A stretch of DNA of 64,000 nt from Rhodothermaceae bacterium (GCA_009841335.1 VXLY01000112.1:26883-90882); one strand, 5' to 3'; shown: positions 46,506 to 55,417, counted from the first letter of the stretch. Program-made: numbers and translations. The notes: generated by a model from the letters alone, not told the origin.

Positions 46506-46784
46506 CTACAAACTGCACTTGCAATATTTTCCCTTTGGTTCGCAAGGTGGCCACTTCCCAGAATACCAATCTATTTCGCAATCTTGAAAGCCCCACTGCA
46601 TCCTATCATCGCCCTCATTGCAATCTTCTTCCGATCCACAGCTCTTACAGCACTTCTCCTCTTCGCCTTGAACAGCAGCACTCCCAAGGACCGATGCCTG
46701 CTGGCTGTACACGAATATGCACAGGCAGAAAAGTGCGAACGCAAGCGCACGCTTTAGAGATTGAGACATCTTATTCCGTTTCAT
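46506..46784 (-). CDS. Secreted cysteine-rich mini-protein (8 Cys)
   Basis: A 92-residue protein with a near-perfect ribosome binding site (GGAGG, 7 bases before the ATG). A Lys-rich start and hydrophobic helix (RALAFALFCLCIFVY) form a signal peptide. The predicted mature part of ~60 residues has eight cysteines: CCKSC, then EDC, QDC, PPC and CKC near the end, enough for four disulfides. It is otherwise acidic and Gly/Trp containing. In Bacteroides, small exported Cys-containing NVEALA-type peptides sit near propeller and thioredoxin genes (from memory); this one lacks that motif. The thioredoxin-like gene ends 36 bases upstream. A small hairpin (GGGGAC/GTCCCC, 46486-46506) follows the stop. 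Function unknown. Confidence 0.78.
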   Translation of the reverse strand: MKRNKMSQSLKRALAFALFCLCIFVYSQQASVLGSAAVQGEEEKCCKSCGSEEDCNEGDDRMQWGFQDCEIDWYSGKWPPCEPKGKYCKCSL

Positions 46785-46820
46785 AGTATAGCCTCCTAAA
46801 TTTGGTTGAGTTGGGTTGTC

Positions 46821-47417
46821 TTAGCGGGAAAGCGCCTCATAGGCCTTGCTGGCTTCCCACAGTATTTTCTCCCTTACTTCCGGCGCAGAACCTGCGCCCA
46901 ATGCAAGCCGCGCCCGAAAAAACACGCGCCCTTTTTCTGGATTAACCATTAACATCTGGTGTGTTGCTTTGGTTGTCCCGAATGACTGAAGTTGATCACC
47001 GTACACCTCGCCCGTGCCGTACAAAACCTCCTGATCAAAATCGCTAGTCCGAGCAAAACGTTTCGCTGCGTCCAGATCATCACCCACAACAACGATATCG
47101 GTGTGCACCGACTTGCCATGCAGGCCATCCAGTTCGAATAGCTCAAGATAGGCATGCACTTCATTCAAGCAGTCCGTGCATGGGTCAGCGGGCATCGCAA
47201 AAATCGTCACTAATTGGTCGGCCTTCAGCTCGGCCGGAGATCCAGTTGATCTGAATCCATTCACGCCCCTGAGCGCATCGTACGCAAATGGCTCATTGAC
47301 GACAAGAAATTGCCGATCTTCATCTGGAATATTCGTCGCACCGTACCAAGTTCTCCCTGCAAGAATCAGGAATACCACGCCTAAAGCGTAGAGGCCGAAA
47401 GTAAGCTTACTCGTCAT
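46821..47417 (-). CDS. Membrane-anchored thioredoxin-like protein
   Basis: Starting at the ATG at 47417 gives 198 residues: one N-terminal membrane helix (FGLYALGVVFLILAG) and a thioredoxin-like domain facing the periplasm, with VTIFAMPADPCTDCLNEV carrying a CxxC redox pair, and VVVGDDLDAAKRFA. The open frame continues 160 codons upstream to 47897, but that part is the remnant of a different gene (see the pseudogene at 47592-48050), so I do not include it. It probably acts as a thiol-disulfide oxidoreductase, and the Cys-rich secreted protein just downstream is an obvious candidate client; this is inference. The ribosome binding site of this start is weak, so the fused form cannot be excluded. 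Confidence 0.7.
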   Translation of the reverse strand: MTSKLTFGLYALGVVFLILAGRTWYGATNIPDEDRQFLVVNEPFAYDALRGVNGFRSTGSPAELKADQLVTIFAMPADPCTDCLNEVHAYLELFELDGLHGKSVHTDIVVVGDDLDAAKRFARTSDFDQEVLYGTGEVYGDQLQSFGTTKATHQMLMVNPEKGRVFFRARLALGAGSAPEVREKILWEASKAYEALSR

Positions 47418-47510
47418 TCTGCCGGAATTGCTGGATAGGGCCAAAATCCACGGCGGAGAAATATCCAGCCGAGGTCGGCACGACATCCTATTACAAGTAT
47501 AATACAACAA

Positions 47511-47535
47511 CAAAATATAACAGCAAAATATAACA
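47511..47535. repeat. Short direct repeat in AT-rich leader
   Basis: CAAAATATAACA occurs twice, one base apart (47511-47522 and 47524-47535). On the minus strand this reads TGTTATATTTTG twice, each close to a TAnnTTTG promoter element, ~95 bases upstream of the thioredoxin-like start. It may be that gene's promoter. Confidence 0.4.
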
Positions 47536-47591
47536 ATAAAAGAATAAGTCACTCGAAGAAATCCAAAAAGGCATATTTTCTGCCCGCGGGG

Positions 47592-48050
47592 CCAGAAAAC
47601 CACGTACAGCGCAGCTGTTACCGCCATTATTCCAAAAGCCAGAATAGCAAACACCGGATCTGTCGGAATAACACTGCGGCTGGTAACAACTGCCCCACGA
47701 CTATCCTTGCGCCTGCTCACAATAATAGAAACGACCACAATCAATGCAACAGAAGTAGCAAATACCCAACCCATCCGGTCAAGGAACGGCATCCCCGGCA
47801 TAGCGCATTTCATGGCCGCAGACAACGGAATACTGAGTAGAGCGAAAATCAATGCAGCGTTGGCCGTTGATTTCTTCCAGAACAAGCACAAGTACAAAAA
47901 TGGCCCGAACTCCTGGGCTAACGAACCCTGTGTATTCCTGGATGTACTGGAAGACCCGGTCCAGAGACGCCAACTGGGGCGCCGGAATTGCCGCTATAGC
48001 CATACTTATTGCGCGTACCTTCCCGGGAAACGCTGCCATTGGAACATTGA
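47592..48050 (-). pseudogene. Remnant of a sodium:solute symporter (C-terminal part)
   Basis: Two frames together give the C-terminal end of an SSS-family transporter. The first has PQLASLDRVFQYIQEYTG and FVSPGV; after a frameshift near 47897 the second continues with LFWKKSTANAAL, LSIPLSAAMKCAMPGMPFL, DRMGWVF and ends at ALYVVFW. These are hallmark stretches of SGLT-like symporters. The N-terminal ~400 residues are absent. The second frame runs without a stop into the thioredoxin-like gene, which creates a false 358-residue fusion. Confidence 0.78.
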
Positions 48051-48350
48051 AATAACGGCATTGCCTTATAAGGCATTTGATTGAGGTCGCAGAGCCCCAT
48101 CGGGGGCGGGGCTATGAACCACATGCGGGGAACCCCGTGTCCCCACCGGAGCAGCTCTCATTTAGCAATGCAGAAACTGTCATATATTGCATCATGGTCA
48201 TATGTGTCATCGGCGTCCGGGATTGGCGCGACGGCACGGCGATAGGCGTTCACAGTGGTGACCTCGGGAACCCGTGAAATCGATAAGTGGGTCTGGGCGC
48301 GCAGGTATACGATTTCCAAACTTCAATACTTGATAGACAGAATATTTCAG

Positions 48351-48632
48351 ATGAGTCCTACAGCTTTTATAATCTCACTCTTTTGCACCATTGGATTGTC
48401 AGTGGCTGCGTACTACTTAATCAAGGTTCAGAACAGGACGCTCTATCTGATTGGTTTCGTTGGGTTTTTTCTGATGCTATTGTCTTTAGTCCTTAACATA
48501 TTGGGAATCTGGGAATTTCCCAGTTCGCTACTAGCGTCTCTGATGGTGCTCACTGGTCTAGGTGCTTTTGGGTGGGGCATGGGAGGCGCAATGCGGGAAT
48601 GGATTTGGCAGCGATTTGCTAATCCACAATAG
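48351..48632 (+). CDS. Small hypothetical membrane protein
   Basis: The ATG at 48351 gives 93 residues with three hydrophobic helices (FIISLFCTIGLSVAAYYLI, YLIGFVGFFLMLLSLVL, SLLASLMVLTGLGAFGWGMG) and a short charged tail. A longer frame from 48255 adds an unconvincing polar N-terminus. No family recognised. It stands between two relics (symporter and GT2 copy) with no operon partner. The preceding bases 48051-48350 hold nothing I can name. Confidence 0.55.
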   Translation: MSPTAFIISLFCTIGLSVAAYYLIKVQNRTLYLIGFVGFFLMLLSLVLNILGIWEFPSSLLASLMVLTGLGAFGWGMGGAMREWIWQRFANPQ

Positions 48633-48737
48633 TTGGATAGAAAGCTCTGACGGAAGCTTTACTTGACCATGGCATTCGCGAGGTGTTTGGCAGGTTCTAG
48701 AATCAACAGGGAATGTGCCTCCGTGGAATCTACTGTA

Positions 48738-49110
48738 GCAATCACGACTACTGGAAATTCCTCCCGCAACATACCGACTGATCCATCTACCGAGTTATTG
48801 TCAATCACAATAATTTCGGAAGGAATGTCGGCCAGTGGTCATTGGACGCAAAGGAGGGCTTGGCGAAGAAGGCCCCTCGCGTCATAAATAACGATGATCG
48901 CCGGTACCTTCAGAGGTTCGCTGGACGTGTCAGCGTCTACTGCCGGCGGAATTGGCAGGTTACAGGTCATAACTCAAGAAACCGTCCAACACGTGAATGC
49001 TCCGTGAGCAACAGGATGAGGCCGCGTTGTTTCCGTAAAACCTGTTGATCGTGTATTGTGCGTCGGTTGTTTGATCCATTCGGACAATGTCGAGCCAGCG
49101 GGGAAGGCAT
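48738..49110 (-). pseudogene. Broken copy of the 5' end and upstream region of the GT2 gene
   Basis: The stretch aligns with 42650-43023 in the same orientation, by eye at over 80% identity. It includes the first ~80 codons (VIYDARGLLRQAL, then [21 protein letters not shown]) and ~120 bases upstream of the start. The first ATG of the parent reads ACG here, although the second ATG is kept, and a TGA stop interrupts the frame before the PLADIP segment. The rest of the gene is absent. Confidence 0.8.
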
Positions 49111-49223
49111 GGTAGAGTGTAAAGGGGGGCAGTTTTTAAGGAGGTTGCGGTACCAGCCGAGGTGTTTGAGCGCTGTCCCAAAGGTGTGTGCGATGCGCTT
49201 GCATGGAACAATCGAACGTTAGG

Positions 49224-49346
49224 GCAGAACGATCCAATGGGAAGATCCAAGGAGTGAAAACCATCGGGAGAGGTTATGGAAGATTCAATGGCTTCGGATC
49301 TGCAATCTCCTTTCTCCAACATAGCTTGGATCTTTATCCACAATAA
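49224..49346 (+). pseudogene. C-terminal fragment of an ISL3-family transposase
   Basis: The frame reads SNGKIQGVKTIGRGYGRF ... SAISFLQHSLDLYPQ and stops, like the extreme C-terminus of ISL3/IS204-type transposases. Its DNA aligns with the end of the remnant at 25614-25925 (shared core ATCGGGAGAGGTTA). No N-terminal part or terminal repeats were found nearby. The remainder of 48633-49533 holds only this and the GT2 relic. Confidence 0.6.
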
Positions 49347-49533
49347 TCAAGGTACAACCGGAATTAGAGGAGGATAATGTAAGCTGAATAACCTGGTCAG
49401 ATCAACGACCGAGTTGGTAGGATTAGAACCTGCGTGCACGCCGACATAACTCGCCTAGTCTTCCTTGGAAGTTGCGCGGCAGCGGGTGCGGTTTGAAGTT
49501 TACGCCTTGAGACACTAGACAAATCCCTGTGGT

Positions 49534-50358
49534 ATGGCTGAACTTACTATTACCGCAATCAGCGACACGCACGGACGGGTCGCTTTGCCAGACCTGCTAA
49601 GGGGTTACGAAAGTGACATTCTCGTTCACTGCGGAGATTTCGCTGCCGGCAGAACAGATCGCCTGACCAATTCCGTGATCTATGACAGCCACAGGCGGTC
49701 CTGGCGAAAGTTTTTGCGCGAACTGGCCTGTGTTAGACACCAGTTCGGGGCTATAATCGTAGTTCCCGGCAACCATGACCAGATTTGTGAACTTTTGCCA
49801 AAGATCTGCCAGTCAGAAATAGTCAAGGCAGGAGGCCACCTTTTAATCAATAGTGGAGCAACTATCATTGCGGGCGATAGAAGCCGTATCAGATTGTGGG
49901 GTTTACCACAGACCCCTCCGTTTATGTCATGGTTCTTTCAGGGTTATGACATGTCTTTGTACACGGACAAAATTCCCGCTACGATAGACGTGCTTGTGAG
50001 CCATGGCCCTCCATATTCAATTATGGATACGGTCGGCCCCGTCTTGCCGCAGAACGCTCGTCCTACTGACTACCTTGGCAGCAAAGATTTGTATGTCCGA
50101 TGCCAGAACCTCCCAAAGTTGAAAGCTGTGTTCTTCGGCCATATTCACAGCTCCCATGGCGAGGACAGAAAGCAGGGAGTCGATTACTTCAACTGTTCAA
50201 TTCTCGACGAGGGATACGAATGGAGGTTTGACCCCGTCACGACTGCAATCAGAATCGATGATAGACAAGAACAATCTCTTGAAGATGACCAATCAGAAAG
50301 TATGTTCAAGGCTGTCCGATTGGCTCGTTTGTCCAGTAAACTGACAGACAATAAATGA
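49534..50358 (+). CDS. Calcineurin-like metallophosphoesterase
   Basis: A 274-residue cytoplasmic protein with the full dimetal signature: ISDTHG (Asp11, His13), HCGDFA, VVPGNHDQ, VSHGPP and GHIHSSHG. Members hydrolyse phosphoesters (nucleotides, phosphoproteins, RNA ends); the specificity is not predictable here. It resembles the Rv0805/DUF-type small phosphoesterases with a single domain. The last ~40 residues are charged and probably disordered. No partner gene is adjacent: 290 bases separate it from the next gene. Confidence 0.92.
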   Translation: MAELTITAISDTHGRVALPDLLRGYESDILVHCGDFAAGRTDRLTNSVIYDSHRRSWRKFLRELACVRHQFGAIIVVPGNHDQICELLPKICQSEIVKAGGHLLINSGATIIAGDRSRIRLWGLPQTPPFMSWFFQGYDMSLYTDKIPATIDVLVSHGPPYSIMDTVGPVLPQNARPTDYLGSKDLYVRCQNLPKLKAVFFGHIHSSHGEDRKQGVDYFNCSILDEGYEWRFDPVTTAIRIDDRQEQSLEDDQSESMFKAVRLARLSSKLTDNK

Positions 50359-50649
50359 TGACACTCGATGCGTCTTTCTTGCTGTACTCAGCTCTAGAGT
50401 GCAGGGCGCCGGGGGGCGATTGGTTTCTCCCGGGGGGGGTACTCGTAACGCGAGCACAACAAAAGCGCATTGTTGTGCGCGTCGGCGAAAGATCGGAGAG
50501 GTCTGGCTAAATCTAGATTCTTAGACTTAATTTCTTCTCAGCACTCAACCTCATGACACTAAAATTCGCTCAAGATTGCATGCCGTTCGATATACTGCAG
50601 GTGCAGGATGGACTCACCGGGTTTCGACCAGGTATAAGTTTTTGATCTC
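50359..50649. other. Intergenic region with a hairpin
   Basis: A perfect 8-base stem (GCACAACA at 50454-50461 with TGTTGTGC at 50471-50478) follows the phosphoesterase gene. There is no T-run after it. Nearby G-tracts at 50411 and 50430 are unusual for this window. No gene seen. Confidence 0.35.
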
Positions 50650-51765
50650 ATGGAGAACACCGATTCAAACGTTGGTCAACTTGATCGGCATCTGGTAAGT
50701 CGAAAGAAGGCATTCTACCCGGTCAATAAAGCTCTCGGAGGGTATCTGAAGCGTTACGGCAGGCTTCAGACAAGGGGCGTTCGCTACCAAGATCTCAGCC
50801 GATATGTCGAAGGAGTGCCGCTATACGATGAGGATGGCAAGGATACACTCTGGATGAGCGTGTTTTATCCTCCCAGCGAGCAACAGGAAATCAATGATGA
50901 CCTTGTAGTAACCTACGCCGATTTGAAAGCCCACGGGGATCTGTCAATCGTACAGCACCTGTACGTAGATCGGGTTGACCTGTGTGTGTACGGGAACACA
51001 ATGCCATACAGGGTAAGGTTGGTTAACGCTCTCAACGAGAACTGTGACTACTATTACGTTAAGAAAACCGATGCGAACCGCATTTACGGCCTTGAACTGG
51101 AGCACCTGCTCTCACCGAGTCGAATCCACTACTTTGTTCGGGGCAATACCACTATAGAAGAGCATATCGTGGGGGTACCAGGGGATGTATTTCTGGCGAA
51201 CGACATGCCAGAGAGCCGCTTCGATCTCGTGCGGTTGGCCAAGCAGTTTGTCAAATTCGATACGCGCTGTCTGTTACAGCTGCTTGGTGATATGCATACG
51301 GGTAATTTTGTGGTTAACATTACGCGGGATTTTGAGAAGCATCATTATCGGTTTCGAGCCATTGATTTTGATCAGCAGAGCCATCACCGGAATATTGAAG
51401 TCTATCGCCCTCAGGCCTACAAGGCCAATGCACCCTTCATGAAAGCGGTCCAGGAAGTACTGGCCCCGACGGTGGTGGCGCAGTATCGTAGGGAGGAACG
51501 GGCATTAATGGCCCATCGCGTCAGCGTAAGCGATGGACGTGTACATGCGCTGCTTGAAGTGATGCAGAACGACAAAATTGCCAATTCAAACCATGTACGC
51601 CAGTTAGCAGCAAGCCTATGTGAGTTTCATGGGGATGACCGATACGCCAAATGCGAGCACATGGGAGAACTCGTATATAACTCAATTATGGCATTGGACA
51701 AACGGCCAACGGAGCAGGAGGTGAGGGTCATGATTGATGACACACTCGAGGAGAATCTAATGTAG
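50650..51765 (+). CDS. Hypothetical protein with a kinase-like fold
   Basis: A 371-residue soluble protein that I do not recognise as a named family. Its centre has the two sequence marks of kinase-like phosphotransferases: a catalytic-loop-like GDMHTGNFVVN (Asp214, Asn219) and, 25 residues later, AIDFD (Asp239 or Asp241) in place of DFG, as in aminoglycoside phosphotransferase or HipA-like folds. The N-terminal half has YYYVKKTDANRIYGLELEHLL, which could hold the ATP-binding Lys. The C-terminal ~100 residues are helical. It lies alone, convergent with the MBL hydrolase gene 4 bases away. A substrate cannot be guessed; the kinase link rests on these motifs only. Confidence 0.75.
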   Translation: MENTDSNVGQLDRHLVSRKKAFYPVNKALGGYLKRYGRLQTRGVRYQDLSRYVEGVPLYDEDGKDTLWMSVFYPPSEQQEINDDLVVTYADLKAHGDLSIVQHLYVDRVDLCVYGNTMPYRVRLVNALNENCDYYYVKKTDANRIYGLELEHLLSPSRIHYFVRGNTTIEEHIVGVPGDVFLANDMPESRFDLVRLAKQFVKFDTRCLLQLLGDMHTGNFVVNITRDFEKHHYRFRAIDFDQQSHHRNIEVYRPQAYKANAPFMKAVQEVLAPTVVAQYRREERALMAHRVSVSDGRVHALLEVMQNDKIANSNHVRQLAASLCEFHGDDRYAKCEHMGELVYNSIMALDKRPTEQEVRVMIDDTLEENLM

Positions 51766-51769
51766 GCCA

Positions 51770-52411
51770 CTACACCAGAAATGGATTTTGCCTGCGCTCA
51801 GCACCGATTGTGGTGGGTGGGCCATGACCGGAATAGACCAGGGTGTTGTCCGGCAGCATAAACAGTTTCTGGAAAATGGATTCCATGAGGGTTCCCATAT
51901 TTCCGCCTGGCAAGTCTGTTCTTCCGACGGATTGATTAAACAGTACATCACCGACGATGACAAAGTCGTTGGCCTCATCTACAAAACAGATGGAGCCAGG
52001 CGCGTGTCCAGGAGTGTGCATAACGCTCCATTGAGCGCTCCCAAATTGTACAATATCCCCTTCATCTAGCCAGTTACTGACTTTGGGGGGTTGCATCATC
52101 CGAATGCCGTACAGTAATGCCTGAGCTGGTGCCCCAGTAAGCCAGATGGAAGTATCCCGGTGGGCCTGCCATGAAAGGCCGAACTGCTTGGCCAAAGTGT
52201 TGCACCCCAGGATGTGGTCAATGTGTGCGTGCGTGAGAAGCAGATGTCGCACGCTAAGATCATTTGCGCTGATATAGTTGACAATCTCCGAAGTTTCGTG
52301 GTCAGTCGAGCAACTGGCATCCACAATGACAGCTTCCCCACCACTATGGCAGACGTAGCAGTTCGTAGCAAAGTCACTGAACGTGAATGGTGTGACGTAA
52401 GTGGTGGACAT
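51770..52411 (-). CDS. MBL-fold metallo-hydrolase (glyoxalase II-like)
   Basis: The ATG at 52411 gives 213 residues; the frame extends 10 codons further into rsmI. The metallo-beta-lactamase motif THAHIDHILG (HxHxDH) is present, with the later His in HTPGHAPGS, Asp in IVGDVLF and His in SGHGPPT. The overall pattern fits small YcbL/glyoxalase-II-like hydrolases that open thioesters or lactones. It lies 7 bases after the rsmI stop on the same strand, so the two are probably co-transcribed. Confidence 0.93.
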   Translation of the reverse strand: MSTTYVTPFTFSDFATNCYVCHSGGEAVIVDASCSTDHETSEIVNYISANDLSVRHLLLTHAHIDHILGCNTLAKQFGLSWQAHRDTSIWLTGAPAQALLYGIRMMQPPKVSNWLDEGDIVQFGSAQWSVMHTPGHAPGSICFVDEANDFVIVGDVLFNQSVGRTDLPGGNMGTLMESIFQKLFMLPDNTLVYSGHGPPTTIGAERRQNPFLV

Positions 52412-52418
52412 GTACGGT

Positions 52419-53093
52419 TCAGGTAAAGGTGGGAGGTGCAATGATAATCACGAACTCTCCCTTGATTGTAGTCTTGTTACCAAAATATTCAAGTAGTTTT
52501 TGCAGACTCGTTCGATGGATCTCTTCAAATTTTTTGGTTAACTCCCGGGCAACTGCCCCAGTGCGTTCGGGACCGAGAACGCTTACCAGGTCATTCAGTG
52601 TGCGGATAAGCCGGTGGGGGCTTTCGTAGAGTACAATCGTGCGCGTTTCTGAACGCATTGCTTCCAGGCGCTTGTTGCGGCCTTTTTTGTGGGGCAGGAA
52701 TCCCTCAAACACAAAACATTCAGAAGGCAATCCACTGGCAGTGAGTGCGGGAATCAGTGCAGTGGGGCCGGGTAGTGCCTGCACGCGGATGTTTTCCTCC
52801 CAGCATAAGCGGACTAGATAAAACCCGGGATCACTCAGCCCGGGTGAACCCGCATCGCTGATCAGAGCTACCCGCTGTCCGGCCTTCATTCGTTCTAACA
52901 GCTGTGGTGCGCGTTGGCGTTCGTTGTGGTCATGGTAGCTGATCGTAGGCGTGTTAACGCCGTAATGCGTGAGAAGGATGGAGGAACGTCGGGTATCTTC
53001 GCAAGCCACAAGATCAACCGCTCCCAGTATCTCAACCGCACGGAATGTAACATCGGCCAAATTGCCGATAGGAGTCGGTACCAAGTAGAGCAT
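52419..53093 (-). CDS. rsmI: 16S rRNA (cytidine1402-2'-O)-methyltransferase
   Basis: A 224-residue member of the tetrapyrrole-methylase-like SAM fold. RsmI motifs are LYLVPTPIGNLADVTFRA at the start, ACEDTRRS, LISDAGSPGLSDPG, LPGPTALIPAL, FEGFLPHKKG and YESPHRL. It methylates C1402 in the decoding centre of 16S rRNA, using S-adenosylmethionine. It is shorter than E. coli RsmI (~285) because the C-terminal extension is absent, which is common. MBL hydrolase gene follows immediately. Confidence 0.96.
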   Translation of the reverse strand: MLYLVPTPIGNLADVTFRAVEILGAVDLVACEDTRRSSILLTHYGVNTPTISYHDHNERQRAPQLLERMKAGQRVALISDAGSPGLSDPGFYLVRLCWEENIRVQALPGPTALIPALTASGLPSECFVFEGFLPHKKGRNKRLEAMRSETRTIVLYESPHRLIRTLNDLVSVLGPERTGAVARELTKKFEEIHRTSLQKLLEYFGNKTTIKGEFVIIIAPPTFT

Positions 53094-53913
53094 TAAATAG
53101 TCAGATAGTTCCTATGATTGCACAGGGGCCGTCTCCGAATAGTTTAAATGCGCGGCTGACCTACAACCAATTACCCGCACGTATGATCAATTGTACACGC
53201 TTCGCAGAACGATACCAGAACGAATACTTCGGCAGGTTGATCAATGGGTAATCGTACGATGAGGGGCTCACTTGATCGAAACCTGGATCGGGTTCCAGAT
53301 GCCTTTTAAAGGGCCAATCAACTTGGTACCGTTCTTGTTTAATTTAGTGGCTAGCTGTTGGACACGCGCCAGATCTACCGTATGTTCAAACCTGGGATAG
53401 AATTCGACGGCTTAAGTTTCGAGACAGTTGCCTAAACCACATTAGTATAGTGCACTACCGTCTCGCCATGTTCTTCATCGTCACTACCTGCTCATTCTTC
53501 GGCGCGGACATGTACAACTTTGTCACCACAACCACCACTGGACGACCACGCTTCTTTACTTCCGACTTCATTTATCTACTTCGCCGTTCGTACCCAATGC
53601 ATGGCCCGTGAGATAATAGTTTTCGTCTTGTTGTTTAGGCTTTGATCTCACCAGGGTCCAATCGCTTTATAATCTCGACCTGACCAACATCAAGAGCGCA
53701 AGTTTGTCGTCCATATCATCGAGCCGCTCATTGGTCTTTTTGTACAGGGGCCAGGGGCCTTACTTTTAAAAGTGCCGTCACCCTTAGTGTCTCACCTGAA
53801 GGGATAGAGAATAAGATCTGAGGAACACGCCCATCCAGGGGTGGGTCGCGTGCCTTTGTATTGGGCAAAAGGATCGTAATTGTCAAATCACTCGACTTGA
53901 CCGGGCCTGTTCT
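53094..53913. other. Gene-free stretch of ~820 bases
   Basis: No frame longer than a few dozen codons is convincing. A minus-strand piece (around 53575-53460) contains KKRGRP and a Val-rich run, and another (near 53720) a helix-like KKTNERLDDMDDKL, but stops separate them. They may be relics of a gene; I cannot name it. Confidence 0.4.
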
Positions 53914-55221
53914 TCATCGCAAGAGGGTCATGGCTCGGGTTAGCATTTCGGCGCTTGTTTGCAGGCGGTACATGTATGTTCCCGATGGCAGATTGTCGGC
54001 ACTGAACCGCAATTCATAGTGTCCCGCTGGTTGAACACTATCTACAAGCGTAGACACAATACGTCCGGTCAGATCGTACACGGACAGTTGAACTGGACCG
54101 GACCGATCCAACGTGTACGCAATTGCCGTAGATGGATTGAACGGATTTGGGTAGTTCTGCGCAAGGACCACCTCTGTGGGCAATGTATCATCAGAAATGG
54201 AAGTTGGCACATCAATCCATTGTGCGCTACTCCACAATGCGATACGATCAAAACAGTCAGCCGTGGCGAACCGAGACCCGTCGGGAGAGAATCGGACCGA
54301 ACTAACGTTGCAATCAGTGAAAGGGACAGTAGGCTCAATGGTTACGATTAGGCTTTCAGTATCCAAGTCCCACAGCCTTACCGTCTCGTCATCAGACCCA
54401 GAAATCAAGACTTTTCCAGTGTGCAGGAAGTCCAGTGAGTTAATTTCGTCACCGTGGCCTTCAAGTGTCGAAACGAGACTTTCGGATGCCACGTCCCATA
54501 GTCTTATTTTCCCCTCATCATACCCGGCGGCCAGCATTGTCTTGTCGCGCGACCAGCGTACGGACTCAGGCCCTTCGAAAGTGCCTTGATTTGCATCTTC
54601 AAGGGTGATTATTTCCTGGCCTGTGGCGAGATTCGCCGTCTCCCATACCTTGACTTGCTGACTGCCCACAGCAGCAATCCTTGTCCCATCGGGTGAGAAT
54701 TGCAGATCCCATACGGCAAAAAGTCCGTCGCCGAACTCGCTGGTTGCAACATTCTGCCCGGTGGCTACATCCCACAGCTTAATATCACCAAAGTTGGCGC
54801 CAGATACGACCATTGCACCATGGGGTGGCTGAAAGTCCACTGCGAACACTTGGGAGTCATGTCCCCCGAACGTTGCCACAATATCCTGCGTGGATACGTC
54901 TCGTACTCGTACGGTTCCGTCAAAGTATCCCTCGACAAACAGTGTTCCGTCTGGCGAAAAAACCGCAGAAGTGACAGGAACTCCCTCTGCAATACTATAA
55001 ATCTCATCCCCGGTGTCCGTGTCATACACGGCAATTGTCACTTCTGTCGCGTCAAAAGCGTCAGATCCGACGAGTAGTCTTTTCCCGTCAGGCGAGAAGT
55101 CTACGGATTCAGTAGCAAAACCCTGTGTCCGTTCCCATAGCAATTGGGCATTTGAGGAAAGAGGGCAGAGTAATACGGAAAGAACTACTAATGGTGCGAA
55201 TGACAGATATTTCACGCGCAT
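53914..55221 (-). CDS. Secreted WD40-repeat protein with T9SS sorting domain
   Basis: A 435-residue protein with a Sec signal (cleavage near SNAQ). WD40 blades are clear: SVDFSPDGKRLLVGS, SAVFSPDGTLFVEG, AVDFQPPHGAMVVSG, LQFSPDGTRIAAVG, LISGSDDETVRLWDL and VRFSPDGSRFATAD, predicting a seven-bladed propeller. The last ~85 residues are a T9SS type A domain (NYPNPFNPSTAIAYTL ... LPSGTYMYRL ... TLLR), so it is carried across the outer membrane and attached or released. WD40 domains bind proteins. No partner adjacent. Confidence 0.93.
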   Translation of the reverse strand: MRVKYLSFAPLVVLSVLLCPLSSNAQLLWERTQGFATESVDFSPDGKRLLVGSDAFDATEVTIAVYDTDTGDEIYSIAEGVPVTSAVFSPDGTLFVEGYFDGTVRVRDVSTQDIVATFGGHDSQVFAVDFQPPHGAMVVSGANFGDIKLWDVATGQNVATSEFGDGLFAVWDLQFSPDGTRIAAVGSQQVKVWETANLATGQEIITLEDANQGTFEGPESVRWSRDKTMLAAGYDEGKIRLWDVASESLVSTLEGHGDEINSLDFLHTGKVLISGSDDETVRLWDLDTESLIVTIEPTVPFTDCNVSSVRFSPDGSRFATADCFDRIALWSSAQWIDVPTSISDDTLPTEVVLAQNYPNPFNPSTAIAYTLDRSGPVQLSVYDLTGRIVSTLVDSVQPAGHYELRFSADNLPSGTYMYRLQTSAEMLTRAMTLLR

Positions 55222-55417
55222 TTTATCTTGGCAAGAGTGATGGTCAGGAAGCTACGAGGAGGCCGAAACTACCAAAGAGGCGTTGCTGATATTGCTGCCG
55301 TATTCAGCTTACAACCTCGTCTGAGCAAAACAAGTAACTGGTAATGTCAAGTGTATAAGCCCCTAGATTTTCACTAGACCTCTGCACATTGTGAACAACG
55401 AGTCTGGGGTCCTGCAA

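Noticed and set aside
46362..46786. Plus-strand frames opposite the Cys-rich mini-protein
   Set aside because: The minus frame has the GGAGG site and a signal peptide; the plus frames have neither.
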